Positions 11,541-25,313 of a stretch of DNA of 64,000 nt are shown piece after piece. Origin of the DNA: Casuarius casuarius. Lineage: Eukaryota; Chordata; Aves; Casuariiformes; Casuariidae. Made by a program: the position numbers and the translations under genes. The stretch spans positions 868,001-932,000 of the forward strand of contig PTFA01000313.1 of the NCBI GenBank assembly GCA_003342895.1, given 5' to 3'. The notes under the pieces were generated by a model. The model did not search any database. It was not told the DNA's origin and saw only the letters and a program-made list of their open reading frames with translations. The first letter of the stretch is position 1. The number at the start of each line of letters is the position of its first letter.

Positions 11541-14500
11541 TAATGAAAACAGTAGTTTTCATTAGCATTTATAGACTTGGATTTTCAAAGACAGCATCCA
11601 GCAAGTCTTGTCCCTGCCGGTATCCATGAGATCTGCGGTGGTGTTTGGTAAATGGCTACACGACGTTGAAGAAGTAGACAGGTCGTGAGTCATCTGTGAA
11701 TCCTAAACAGGAGCATGAACCAAGCTAATGCCTGATTTTTCTCTCTGTCTTCTTCCCTGGATTATGGTTACCTAGAACAAACACTTTGATATCAGTTGGA
11801 ATCATCCTGTTTTATACAACCTGCTAATTAGAAATGCTCTCTGTGAGATCTAATGTGCAGACCTCTTCTTATGTGAAGGCCTATTGGCGCATCATTCAGC
11901 CTGAATGTGCCTACCTTGCAGCCTGAAGTATCCTTCCTTGATGCTAGCGTGTGTCCCTACTCAATAAGGTACTAATTCAAACCGAATTTATATAAATGGG
12001 AGTTTTTTTCTGTTGTCTGTACAAATTAGATACTGTACTGATTTATACTTCTCAGTAGGTGCTAAAGGTGTAGTTACTGTATGGCATTTCCCATGTTCCA
12101 AGGACGCTGCAAGCTACTGGGTTTAATAAATTATTCTGAATCTGAAATATCTGTGAAATAGCCTTGTTTTACAGTGCTTCCTAAGCTCTAGTTTTCACTT
12201 CACAAAATAATTCTTCCAAAGCATTTGCACTGATAAGGCACAAAACCATGCTATAGCATCTTTTTCATATTATCATTTTGGCTTAAGAATAGGACTATAC
12301 ACCTAATCTTCTGATTAGGTATTGAAGCTAGTTACAAAGATATTTCTCTTTACTTTTCTATAGATAAATAAACCAGAAAACAGTAAGCTTATCAGCACTG
12401 AAGCAGTTAACAGCATTAATATCAGCCAGCCTGGATTTAGGTGTTAACACTTCATTGAGATGAAGGGGATAATATCTACCTTGTGACTGTTTCAAGCTGT
12501 GTGCAGCCTTAGGCAGACATCCTATACGTGCCACATTTAAAAGGTTAGCTCTGTATTCAGTATAATGTTTAGAGCCTTAGGCTCAATTTTGCCTATGTTT
12601 TGCGTGATAGCTACCATCACAGGGATATGAAGTAACTATAAACCTGTCTAAGCAACCTGTTAATCCCAGTTTATGGTTTTTTGCATCTCTAGAATGATGT
12701 GAAGTATCAGGAGCAGGCTAATAAAACTGGCCCTCAGTTTTGTTTGTAAATGAAAGTTTATATCTTCAAGCACTGTTATGCAGAAAATTTAAAATAATCT
12801 GCAGTTATGTGGGAACTTACATGGTTGTACTGTCAAGTTATACAGAAGACCCTGCTTGTATTTTCTTTTGAAAGTATTCAGCAGGTGCACAATCTAGCCT
12901 TATTTTATATGCAGATGCACTGACCCATTTTAGAGTCTAAAACCCTTGAAAAATGTAACTCATATTGTAGTCCTATTAATCTGCCGTAGCTTAAATGATA
13001 AGTGTCAATAATGGAGTGAGAAAAGAAAGTCTGATGATAAAAGAAATGTGATATATTTGCATAATTAAAATATTAACTTCATTTTTTAAAGCAAACCGAA
13101 TTATAAGACAGTATTTAAAGAAAAAAGGTCTATGCTGAGATGAAGACATGCACCAGTGAGGTTCATTCTAAAACATGAAAAGGTGTCAATCTACTGTAGG
13201 CACATGCAAAGCTGATAAACAGCTTCTTTGGCTTAATAGAAAAGAATGTGTTTCTGTTCATTATGAGAGAATTTTTTGAAATCTCTCTAATTAAGTCTAT
13301 TTTTAGCTCTTATTTTTCATGTTGCCAAGTAAGAGGAAACACTAAAAAGGAATAATCTAGTAAATAGAATAAAAATAAAGGGAAAGTAAGTCAGCAGTGA
13401 CTACCAGTGTCTTATTTAGTATATCATGTGATGAATATAGTTTAATCTTCTGTTGCTTTTTATATCATGTATTGGGTATTTCCTATTTCCAAGAAAAATA
13501 GCAGGAAACTTTATCATTAAACCATAACATATTCTTGAAGGGTTCTGGAGGATTAGTTTGTCATTGTTGCAGATATAATGGCAAAATAAATGTCACATCT
13601 GGAGTAGGAAGGAGATGAGAATGTTCTTGCACACAGTGCATTATATTTTTAGGTGAGTGCAGTTCCCCTCAAACAACCTTAAACTCATTCAAGCAATGAA
13701 AATACATTTTGATGATTGACATATCGACCCATTACTGAGTAATTCTGTTTTTCCACCTGAACATTAAGACTGTCGCTTATGTTCACTGAAGTCGATAGGA
13801 CTATGAGCCAGAATTTTCCAAGGGGTTTTACATATTCTAATGCAGCTGGGTTTGGAAAAGTCTTGGAGGCCTTGCTATTATATTTCTTGGATAACTCTAA
13901 AGTGAAGGAGGATCTGTCTCTAATTGTAACTATATTAAATTTAGACAGCTAGACTAAGCTGACTGTCTAAGGCTTTCTCTACAGTCAATTGAATATGGTG
14001 ATGATTCATCTTATGTATCTTAGCTGTTTTAGGATAGGCTAGAGTTAGGTAAAATTAATTCTACCCTTCATGACTAATTGCTATGCATATAGAAATAAAA
14101 AGTTCTTTCAGAGAACCACGGTTTGTATTCAAAATGCTGTATTTTTACTGCAAGTATCTGCATAGCTGAAAAATTTCTGGTTGTGGTTTCTTTATATAAC
14201 AACAGAAAAGCCATACAAGATATGGATATGGTTTGTAAGACAGGTTATATTTCTGCCTTTCAGGATCTACAGTATTACAGAATGCTTGTCTAACTTTATT
14301 GCAATCTTTCTTATCCTCAGGGGCTGTTCAAAAATTATCTGGAACTCATAAAACTTATTAGATGGAAAACCAAACTCCAATTTTTTTCTTACTGCAAGTA
14401 AGAAATGAGATTACATAGAAATTTTTTTTGATAATCATTGCTTGAAGAAAGCAAAATGCCAAATCAGTGAGAGATCAGTTTGGCCTACTGCCCATTTGGG

Positions 14501-14913
14501 TGGATTCATTAAATCAAAGCAAGCATTTGCTGCCTGGAAAATTTTCAAATAGTTTACGACATATCTATTTATCACTGAGATGATATCCTCCCTTCATGAG
14601 ACGGGTACTATGTGTTATGTTGGTTTATCCTAAGTGTGTGGTACAGTATTATATCGGTTTCAAAGTACAGACCGTAGGCATCTTATTGTTATGTTAACAG
14701 CATACAATGCAATTAACTTTTTTTTTCTGGAAATAATGTGAATGTGATATTCACTTCCAAGGGAATTTCACTATTTGGCATCAATTAACTTGACATAAAA
14801 ATCATTTGTTACAAATCCCATGTAAAGCAGAAATATTTATCTTAAGTGGCAAATTATGCTTAGCTCTTTTGATTTTTATGTTGATGTAATTTTATTCCAC
14901 TGTAACTAATTTA

Positions 14914-14951
14914 ACATTAATTAATGTCCAGATTAGCATTTCAATGCTAAT
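14914..14951. repeat. Two adjacent TAAT-containing palindromes
   Basis: acattaattaatgt (14914-14927) is a perfect 14-bp palindrome. Four bases later attagcatt-tc-aatgctaat (14932-14951) is a perfect 9-bp inverted repeat with a 2-base loop. Both are built from TAAT/ATTA cores like those bound by homeodomain proteins. The DNA around them is AT-rich, so chance is a real alternative. Confidence 0.6.
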
Positions 14952-16713
14952 ACATTAACTTTGGGAATTGCTAGGATTTTACTTTTACACAGTTTAGTTG
15001 ATGCGTGTATTTGGGAATCAGGGAGAACACTTTTTCTCATTGGAAAGCTGATGGAGCTGCCTTTCTGTCATATCCTGTCTTCCTGAAGAATATCCTAGAT
15101 AGAGTTCTCTATCGCTCAGAATAGAGGTGGAAGTATGCAGTTGTTACGCCACCCTCACCACTCTAGGATCTGTGTTCTGCAGAACTACCCTGAGCGAGGG
15201 GGCAAGCTTCTCTCCCTGTACAGGTTGCACTCATTCTTTGCTTAGAATGACATTGTATGAATCATTTGCTACTTCCTTCAAAATATAATAGTCCTAAAAT
15301 ATGTAAAAGCAAAAACATAGGAAATGATTCTGCCTTACAAGTGTAGTGATTCCGGGGCAAGATTTTTATTCTTGAAGGAAAATTTTCCGTAGTCTTGTCC
15401 TATTAAAAAGCAGCTGCTGTTCTCTTGCTTTGCATTCATATAAAGGAATATTGCAGGCAGAGGGGACTGCAATCAGATCATAGATATCTTATAAAATGGT
15501 GTAGTCTGTCAACCCTGAAAATTCTTTAATTGCATAAATTTTGTTGTATTATGAACTGTAATTACAAAATGCATAAAATAGTTATAAATATGCATAAATA
15601 TAATTTAGGAAAATGTTCTTGGAAGTCTATGCCAATTGCACATCTTCAAGCAGTGGAATTGCTGTGACTGGCTTTGAGTGCAAGAACAAACTGGATATAG
15701 TACCGATACAGTGTTCATAGCTATGCAATAAGGAAGTTCACATTTTCAAACAAATGCTGGTTCTGCGCTTTTAAGAAATGGTTTTCATTTTATTTTTTCC
15801 TTTCTTATGCTGCAAGTACAGGTCACTGCAGAGGGGTGGATCTGGGATGTTCGGCCAGAGACTTTTGTATCAGCACAGAAGGCATTTTACTTGCTTGGTA
15901 AAATACTGTTATAGTTAAAACTGAGTTTCCACACAGGCTCTCTGTTCTAGAGCTGCTTGAACAAACTGTGGGTGCTCAGTTGTCTTTGTGCTGACTGTGA
16001 ATCAGCCTTTTGTCTTGATTGTGAATAGCCTGTGAACATGCTGCTATTTTGGAGAATGTTTGTTATTCAGTGAATGCTTGATGCAAACAATTTTTTTGCC
16101 TCCAGATTGTTCACCGCTTGTCCAAGAAATGAGTTAGGTTATAGATGGATTCCCTGAAAATTGTCTTCTAAGTTCTGTGTCTATTTCTAAAAGATCCTAA
16201 TCTATATAAAATAAAAATTACTTTTGCTTACATATGTGACCAGCTGACATGCATGAACTCCAAGTCTTAATTATTATAAAGCTGTGGGAAGGGGAGGGAC
16301 TGATCTTGTGAAGAGAGAGACATTTGCCATTAATTTTCAATGATCCTCCTCATCTTTCACAAAGTTTAATCATAGGAGTCTCCCTTTAATCTGCACCAAC
16401 AAGTTTTTATTATTCTTTCTTTTCTTTTATATGCATTCAGTTTGTAAGCCTTTCCTTCAGTAATCTTCCCTGAGCGTCCAATTGTTCATCAACTGCTATG
16501 TAGCTTATGTTGTGGTTATCACTGGATGGGTGCTCATCTGACTTTAGTCCCAAGAAGTCAGGCAACAACTGGGAAACAATTACAAAGGATTTAATGACAA
16601 CTGAAACAGACAATTCAGTTGTGCAAAGTCCTTTTTGTATCATTATATAAATTAGGAGAAATTTAACAAGGGGTAGTTACAGCAGTACAAAATTGTGTCT
16701 GAGGAAGTGGTTT

Positions 16714-16729
16714 AAAAAAAAAAAAAAAA
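16714..16729. repeat. Poly-A tract
   Basis: Sixteen consecutive A residues followed by gaagaag. The bases to its left show no recognisable retroposed gene, so I treat it as simple sequence and not as a processed-pseudogene tail. Confidence 0.85.
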
Positions 16730-17724
16730 GAAGAAGCTCCAGTAAGGCAAATTAGAGCAGCCTGAAAATTATAGAGCAAACTATGTCTCTGGGCAAAAAG
16801 AAGCATTATACAAAGAACAATGCAGAGCATAAGAGAGCTTGAAAGAATAGAACTATATTTGTGGAATATCTAGATTAAACCTTGAAAAAAGATTCAGGAG
16901 AGAAAGGCATGCGGCCCGCTTATACCCTGATTTAAACTTAGAAGTTAATAGTGTTACTTCAGTGTAAAACTATTTCTGCTGAGTAGAAAATGCCACCGTC
17001 TTAAATGAAACATGTTCAGACAAAGTGTGACCCCACCCCCAACACTTAACTCAAGTGGGAATTCTATGTTCATCTTTGAATAACTTAATACTCTTAATCC
17101 TTTTTAATACTCTGGTGGTAGCAAATTTTGAAATTTGTCTTCTGGCAAACTTTAATATTACTTAAATTATGGCTGTGCCTACATTAACAAGTATTTCAGT
17201 GCAATCAGATCAGTAGATTGCTGTGATTACTGCTGAGGCTCCTCATGTCTCTGTGATGTGGTTCAAGGGTTTCTTTCTTCTTGGTCCCTTGGTCTAAATG
17301 CCACCATTACACATATGGTGCGAAGCTTTCTGAAGGGAAGAGGTGTGAGGTGCACACTGGATGACTGTGTGGTAGGGTGGGCCGCATGCTGGAGTGCTTT
17401 CAAAGGAAAGCTGCTGGTTTAGTTTCTCCCGAAAGGAAAGCCTGTGATTTGGCTTGCTCCAAAAGGAATCCCGTTGCATGCACCAAAACTGCCGTGAGAG
17501 CAGATCCAGCATGTGGTATATGGAGACACTCAGAACTACAGTACCTCTCCAAAACTAATCCCTCCGATAGGCACGACCTGTGTATGTATTTTTGATACTC
17601 TATTATGTTGGTAGACCAGCAGTCAGCTCATGGTTAGCATGTTCCCCCGGCACAGAAAAAGCACCTGAAGGCTGAAGAATAGGCAGAGCTGGTGACAAGC
17701 ACCCTTGGGCTTTGCTCTAATTAC

Positions 17725-17930
17725 CAAGAGTTCACACTTCTGTTGCATCTTTTTGGCATTTAGTAGATATTGCTGGGCCCCACCAGACACTACTGCTGAC
17801 AGCTTTCTGGATGGTTCACCTGCTGCACACAAACCATTTTTCATGAGATCAGAAATACTGGTATACTGCGGCTGAGGGAAGGAGTCCTGTCCTCCTGAAC
17901 TCTGTGCATCCCATGAGTTAGTCTGCATTA
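17725..17930 (-). other. Protein-like open segment, candidate exon, minus strand
   Basis: A minus-strand open frame covers 17623-17955 (110 codons, TTG start, so not a real start). Within it, 17930 down to 17725 would form a 206-nt exon with 68 whole codons. It would start after a cacag at 17931-17935 and end at CTTG followed by gtaatt (donor at 17724-17723). The peptide is hydrophilic and varied in composition (QYTSISDLMKNG, NAKKMQQKCELL) and not low-complexity. The acceptor lacks a clear polypyrimidine tract, which counts against it. I do not recognise the protein. It may be an exon, a decayed retrocopy or chance. Confidence 0.2.
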
Positions 17931-19751
17931 CTGTGCTACAACTCACACTACTCAATGGTAAATTATTCAGTATTATTCATGGGCCTTAGTCCTCCTGTCA
18001 GCTACAGCACAAGCAGAGGAGGAGAGACTCCTCCCAGCCTGGAGGATATGATGGTGGTTTTCATGATGTTTCAGAACAAGCTAGTGGCAAAACTAGGAAA
18101 TAAATGCAAGACTACCATTTCTGACCCATTGCCTTAATCCCTAAGGAATGCATCCAGACCTTCCCTACAGTGCTATATTTGGCCTAGTTCAATATAAAGT
18201 TGACACACAAGGAGTTTTTGATAGCCAGATTTGTCTGTTAGCCTCTGCAGCAGCAGAGCTATGGTACGTGTCTGTGGGACTGCTCTGCCCGGAGAGCTGT
18301 GTTGTGTCATGCATTAATGATATCCTTTGCAGTTGCTAGACATCTCGAGGATGAGGCAGCTTTGTCTTTGCTCAACATAATACACTGTATTAAGAAGAAA
18401 ATGGCGCATGCAAGCTATCATTCTACTATAACTTAAAAGCTGTAACCTGCAGAGAAGTAAATTGTAAAGCTAAACAAATGCCAGACTTGCTAAATGGGCC
18501 TTTATTTACCTTGAAATGGGATCCATTTGAAATACAGGCTATTTCAGGTAACAGGCATTTAGGCTTCTGTATGTTTAGCTTTGATCTTTTTGTACACAAT
18601 AAAGTTTTGCACTTTACTGTGAGAGATGAGACAGTAAGTGAGATGTGGCTTGTGTGATACTGCAAATATAAAATCTAAAGAAGCAGCTCAGATTTTTTAA
18701 ATAAAATGAATTTAACAGAACACATTTTAAATTACTTTGAAATAAGTAGGACAAGCCAGCATGCACTAGGGAATTCAACATGAAAGTTTGATTCAGATCA
18801 CATGGATAATTGATACCTCACATTGCTTCCCCTTCTGGCTCAGGATAAAAGTCTTACTAAAATTCTAATCAGGACTACTATAAATTACGAAATTCTATTT
18901 CCTTCTACTTGAAATAGCTTTGTGTTTCTCTGTACCTTATTCTTTATCTGTAACTCTTGTTATGCGAGGATCTTCTGTCATCTGCTAAAAACCCCTTTGT
19001 GCTGCCCAGCTGTGGCAGAAAAGGTTCCTTTCACTGTGCTCAGCCCGTGAGAATCCGGGATGCTTCCCCGGGCTCTGCGGGAGAGGGCCCTGTCTGGTGA
19101 ATGCCTTTCACTCGCATATTCTGCCATCTTCCCCCGTGTTCAGCCCAAAGTGCTTTGAAGTCAATAGGAACTGTCCTATTTTCCTCACAGGTGTTTTGAA
19201 GAGTCATTAGATCTCAGTACGCTCCATAGAACTAGAAAACTCTTCGTTCCTTGGGAAGTATGTCTTGTCTCGAGAATACTGCTTTTTGTTTGAATGAAGT
19301 AAATTTACTGTGCTCCAACCTTCATGTAAATTCACTTCATGTACCTGAGAGTTTTTTCTCTCCTCTCAACAGTCATGATTTGCTTTTGAAAGAAAAATAC
19401 TTTGGCTTTTATATAGTGTTGTTTATCAACCCAGGCATGGGTTGTTGTGGCACGCAGGTAAGGCACAGAAGTATTTGGGCATGCATTTGAGGGGCTGCAT
19501 AGTCACAAGTGGTGAAATTGATAGTTAACCTAAATTAGATCCCATAAAGCTTTTATTCTGCACACCAACACAGGATATTCTCTAAATGAAATATATTTTG
19601 TAGCAAAGTATTTCAGAAATGTTTTAGAGACCTTTGAAATATTTTTATTGGTGTGATTTGTCAGAGACCTTTAGCCTATACAAAGAACGATGCTTTCGTT
19701 ACTGCCATTTGGGCTTCATAGATCAGAGGGAGAGGAATCATTACAATTAAA

Positions 19752-19780
19752 AATGACCATAAAAGAGATTTATGGTCATT
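19752..19780. repeat. Perfect 12-bp hairpin with 5-base loop
   Basis: aatgaccataaa (19752-19763) and its exact reverse complement tttatggtcatt (19769-19780) flank the loop agaga. The stem is too short for a canonical microRNA precursor unless flanking bases extend it, and they do not pair well. It may be a small transposon end, a protein-binding palindrome or chance. Confidence 0.85.
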
Positions 19781-20999
19781 CACATGTTAGAAAGAAGCCG
19801 TGATCATCAAGTTCAATAGCTCTACAACATCTCGAAGCACAAGCACCTGTGGCACTGGCCATTCAGGTGCTGAGAAGATCACAGCTCCCGCGCTGCACAA
19901 GCAGGCGTAGGCAGCACCACACGCAGGGCAGCCCCGGCTGCGATGGGCAGGGGCGATTCGCGTGCCCTCCGTGCACCCGGCTTGTGTGGTGCGAGCCTCC
20001 GCCTGCTCTCGGCAGAGCCTCGGCACAAGAAGGGCCGTTACTGGTCTCGGCAGTATGTAGTCAGTGGGGCTGTCTGCCCCTCTCTGTGTTGGACATGTAG
20101 CAGAAATGAGTGAAAAAGGATGCTTCAGCAGGGTCTTTTAGCATGCTTCTCCCCAAAATATTCATCAGTAATGACCTTCTCCCAGTCCCAAAGTGTTGTC
20201 TTTGATCACATGGATTCCTGAGGTTCAGCGGGGATGTGTAATGCAGCTGTCGCCTGCCTCCCCACCCCTCCTTAGGCGTATGCCTGGCCATTGATATGGC
20301 AGTCGCCTTGACTCTGAATTGTTTAGCTGAAATGATTCGTGTCCGTGTTCGTGTTTTAGGATATAATTTAATCTTATAGCAGCAAAATACTAATTCTTGT
20401 GTTGCTTACATGTTGTTTTACATCAATGTATACATTTTTCATATTTTCCTTATAGCTGAAACTATACAATAAATTGCATTCTATTACTATGCAGTAAAGA
20501 AATTGCCAAATTCTGGGTTTTAGAAATCAGTTTTTATCTTTAAGCTAAAAAAGATACCTTAATTACCAGTAGTACCTTTTGTAAAATATCTTTCTTACAT
20601 AATTAAAATCTGTTTGAGACAACAAGATAATGTATTTCCTAGATCACATTAGATCTGTGACTATCAGTTCTCCACCCTTGTCACTTTAACATAACATTTG
20701 CTGGCATAACTGCTGACTAGTATGTTGAGTTGGGTGGAGTTTCTGCCCACATATTCTGCTTCAAAGACATTTCAGTTCCTGTTTGGGTATGAAATAAAAT
20801 TCATTGTGTAGCTGTCAAATAATTCACATATAACTTCTTCATAAACTGCTGAGATTTAGAGGGCAAACTTCCCTAATATAAAGAGTTTTCAGGAGAAAGG
20901 ATTTTCTCTATTCTCTAAGCAAGAAAAAGTTAGGTGAGAGTTAAACTCATTATCCTAACTGCGGAATCAATACAAAAAACATATAGCACATGCAGTTAA

Positions 21000-21016
21000 C
21001 CCCCCTCCCCCCCCCC
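21000..21016. repeat. Poly-C tract
   Basis: Six C, one T, then ten C. The run contrasts sharply with the AT-rich surroundings and is likely to cause sequencing-length errors. Confidence 0.9.
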
Positions 21017-24000
21017 AAACTACTTATCTATAAAAAGCACCTGGAAGATTAAAAATTGGTTTATTAAGTATTATCATTTCCCTTGCAACACTTTTCCAGT
21101 GTCTCTTTTTGAGTAAATTCCTATTGTGCAGCATGATTTAAAACATTTTCATTATCCTCTTTCACAGTCCTTAAAGTAAAGTTTGTTCTGTAACTGTGCA
21201 CTATTAACTTAGCTCCTCTGTGTTTATTCCTTTCAATTATGCTTTATGCTCTAGAAGAAATAAATTTATAGAGATGATGATAAATTTTTAATAGACAACA
21301 TGGGATTTTTGTTAGTGCTTATAAAGTAGTTTTATGGCCTATGCAGTGTTCAGATTAATGTAGTTTTTCAGCAGCACCAATTTTTATTACCTTGTAATTA
21401 TATTTAATACGTATACCTTGCTCACCTGATTTAATAAAGAGGTCTTTGGAGAATGTCATTCAAGTTCTAAGAATTTCCATTAAAAGTTTATTCTGCCTGG
21501 ATCCATGATATTACACTGTACGGTTGGCTTTGCAGTCATAACCTGTACGATACAAAGCTCTAAACATAAAACATTTCTTTGAAGAACACTTGCCGGTAAA
21601 AGATCCGAATTTGTGTTACCTGCATTTAGGTGTCCAGCGTATTGTACATTGATGGCTTGGTTTCCAAAGCACATCTATCTCCTATATTTGAAATATTATA
21701 TATTGATTAAGGGATTAAGTTAAAGCCAGTTCATATTTCATTCTCTGAGATAAGAAGGGAGTGGCAATTTTGTCTCAGGAAGAGTCAATCCCAGTCAAGG
21801 TCACACAAAAAAAAAGCCGAAAAAAAGCAGCGCTCTAAAGAGGAGACCTGCTTCTGAAGACTGTTGCTTCTGTACTATACGCTAGAGCTAAACTGTTGAA
21901 ACAAAAAGAAATATAGTTTATCTTCTGTTATGTTACTTGGGTTATCTACTTATTAAAAGCTATTTTTGAAAAGCACATTCAAACTCAATGAAAGCTTCAG
22001 GTGCTGCCAGGTCTTAGAATATACTCGGAAAGCTGTATAGTATGTTTTATGATGCACAGTATCAGGTTGGTTTATACAGTAACCAAGCTAACACCAAGGC
22101 TTTTTACGAAAAGAAATAAACCTGAAGAAACAGGTCCAGAGTTCACAAAAAACAAGGACGTATTCTTGGCTTTGCCTGGCCGGTTAGCAAGTCTTCCTCT
22201 CGGCTGACTTCTGGTTTAGTAAATTTGTTTGAAGAAAGGTATTTTTGCTGTATGTTAGAAATACTGGTTCTGATAATAAGGTGGGCAATTGTCTGTCAGT
22301 TTTAGAAGTTTGATCTGCTTTTACTCTTACATCAATCTGTTTGGTTTGACCATCTCTGAAATGTCCTTTTAGCTTTTTATTCAAATATTTCATTATGTGT
22401 TTCTGATTTTACAGAGCTCGATCAGTTTGATGTGGGATGGGAGGAAGTATTGCCATAGAATTAGTTGTGTCTATGTAACGCTAGTTACTATCAACACATA
22501 CCCGTCACTTAATTGTCAGCGACATCTTGGGTGCTTGCATGCTTTAAGCAAGGCCTTTAGATATGATTCATATCATTTGCTTGTGATTTCAGCTGATAAA
22601 CTGATAATGCTAGCAAGTTTCACTGGTAAAAGTCTACCAAATTTCAATGTTAAAACATAATTTGGTAGTGGTATCAGCTGCTCTTTAGCATTCCTAGTGA
22701 AATATTTTGCCATTCGGTGGATACTTTATCACCTTTCTGTAGTTTAGACCAAAAGCGGAGTTTGAAGCGCATTTTCTCGTGTTACATTCACTGGAAAGCC
22801 CACTGAGCAGCATGAGAATATGGTTCTAATTTCAGGCATTTTTTTTTTGTTATTTAGCGCTTGGGCCCTCAGCAAACTCCAGAATGTTTTCCGCTGTTTG
22901 AATATGCCATTTCTCTCAGTAAAGGTTTTCTAAAACTCTTGGACTTGTCAACAAGTGCGTCTGAAGTATCATATATCTCTATGAAGGCACATCAAAATGA
23001 ACACAGCTGGTTTCAAACTACAATGTGCATGTGCGCTAGGAGCCACATTTTCTCCAGGTATATTTTCTAACCCAGTAACTTTATGTGCACTGCAGTGTCC
23101 ATAAGCATTGCAGTCAAGCACCAACCCTTTGCACCTAAAAAACAGGCAGTGTTGTTTTATGTAGAGTGTCCATTTTATGTACCTGCCTGCTGCTGTTTCA
23201 GGGGCAAGCTGCCATTAAGTGAAACTGTTTCTGCACTGCTCTTTCCTTCCTTCGAGTTTTACTCCTTTTCGATTGGTTTTGATCACTGTATGAGCCTGAA
23301 AAAAAGTATTTTCTCATATATCCTCAAGTTTTGGACAGGCAAGGAGCTGTTCAGAGCTGGATCTCAGTAAGGGCAAATACTGTATATCCAGTGCTTGTCT
23401 TGTTGACACTGGTCTGATGTAATGCAGCTGAAGAACCGGCTCTCCCTCTCAACGTAGTGGAACTGAAGTGGGGCGACGTGGGGAATAGGCCAGGGATGTC
23501 ACTGCAATCTGCGCTTGGCATTAGACGTGCAAGCAATGGGGACTTGTCAGTGCGCGTTAGAGGTCTTGTAATCAAGGATCATCTTTTTTCCTTCATTTAT
23601 TCAGTGTTTACCATAGTAAGACCCTGTTCTTAGACTAAAATTCCTAGCTGCTATGACAATATAAGTTTGTTTCAGCAATAAACATGCCATGAAGTGCAGT
23701 ATGCACCCTAGTTTGGTTGAAGTGAGATTATGGCTAACTACAGGTATAAGTCTTTATTTAGAATCTTTGTTGTCTTAGGCTGATGCCTAGACAAGTAAGT
23801 CACATTGAGATTCACCAAATCTAGGCATTCAGCTCCCCTTGGCAGCCCTGAAAATCCCTTAAATATACTTTAAATGTCTATAGTGATGACACCTCTGAAT
23901 TGCAATGCATTTTTTTGAGTCATTTTCAATAATTTTTGAATTTAAAATGTCTCTTGAATTATGTATTCAGTTTATTTTGTTCGATTATTCTGTCTGCCCT

Positions 24001-25289
24001 GCTTATAGTGGGGTAAGCATCATCATAAATAAGCATAATTCCTCACTGGGGAAGTACATAATAAAAACAAGATCAGTCACAAAGCTGATCACTTAGCTTC
24101 AGCCAGAGGGGAACGCTGCCGCAGCCGAACAGGGCTGGGCTTGGCATTGCAGAGTCCACTCTGGCTCTCGGGGGTCCAGGCAGGCTGGCTGCAAGCTGGT
24201 GGTACTATTACTTGAAATTAGAATCTTCCATGTTTTCTCTAGCCTGGAAATCTGCACTTGTGTTCCTTTGATCATCATTTTTCCAAAATAGAGATTTATT
24301 TTTGGAGGAAAAAACATAGACAAAATATACTATGTTCTTAGTTAGTCTTCGTGGCACTTTCTAACAAGATGAAATGGGTTTATATTTCATCTTTAATTTC
24401 CACCTACTTTCTTCAGAAATAAGCCAATCTGCAAAATCAAAGTTGGAAAAAAACAAGAAATCTCAACTAGACATCTTGTACTGTCTTATGGTTTGTGGTA
24501 TGACAGATTTTTGCTAGGTGCAGAGTGAACTGATGGCATTTGGACTTCACTGAGATGCGAGGGTGCTTGGCTTCTGTAGCGTTCACTGCTTTCTTTAAGT
24601 TCAGGCTCTTCATAACTGATGCTTTCTCCCCTGAGAGTGGAGACAACCTCTTCCTAAGCTGAAAAATTCCACTCCCTTCAGGCTTACTGGCATCCATCTG
24701 CTGCTTACGTCAAATGAACAGTCACTTGCACCTGACTTCTGAACTGAGGTCCGAGCAGTTCGGGAAAAAAAATTCCCTTGCCACTGTTTTAAAACTGTAG
24801 ATTTTTTTTCAGTTAAGCAGTTTACCAGTCTTTACTGTCTTTCATTAAAAAAAATGAAAACAAAAAAGTATTTTTGTTCTTTTATCTTAAAAAGGAAGAT
24901 TTTAGCTTTTAGCTTTAAGCAGTGATCTGTTGGATTTCCAGATGTCTAGTAGCTCTGAGGGCCAAATACGAAAGTCCTGAGAACCACCCACAGTATATAT
25001 GTGGAGCAATCCCGTATCATATGCGCAGGGAATAGAGATTTGATGTATGCATGATACAGTGTCCATCTGCACGATACAGGATGCATCCAACATTGCTATG
25101 TGTAAACTGCCAGTGACCATTTGTTTGAATGCTAAGGACCTACCGGTTTTGGGCAGTATTAACTTGGATTTTATATTAAAATTTATAATATATTTGAGTG
25201 TGCAGAGCTCACTACAGAAGAAGAATCAGGAGCAGTTCCTCTCCAAATATTGTATGTATATCCTGTGCTATAGCTGTCTCTTAAAGAGA

Positions 25290-25313
25290 ACAACCAACCA
25301 ACCAACCAACCAA
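25290..25313. repeat. (ACCA)n microsatellite
   Basis: About five to six tandem copies of the tetranucleotide caac/accaa followed by an A tract. Shorter similar runs occur at 43831-43852 and 47201-47217. Confidence 0.9.

Larger units (their letters stand above)
11216..17290. other. AT-rich non-coding stretch
   Basis: No gene is recognisable. Beyond the (TA)n tract, a pair of TAAT palindromes near 14.9 kb and an A-rich tract at 16.7 kb (listed separately), I see nothing that supports a feature. Confidence 0.65.

Noticed and set aside
16714..16729. Processed-pseudogene poly-A tail
   Set aside because: No gene-like sequence or flanking target duplication is visible next to the A tract.
19752..19780. 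microRNA precursor
   Set aside because: The 12-bp stem is far shorter than the usual precursor stem, and the flanking bases do not extend the pairing.
19790..20040. CR1 fragment at the left of the CpG-richer patch
   Set aside because: Only gatcatcaagttcaat resembles a CR1 3' end; the following bases do not follow CR1 order.
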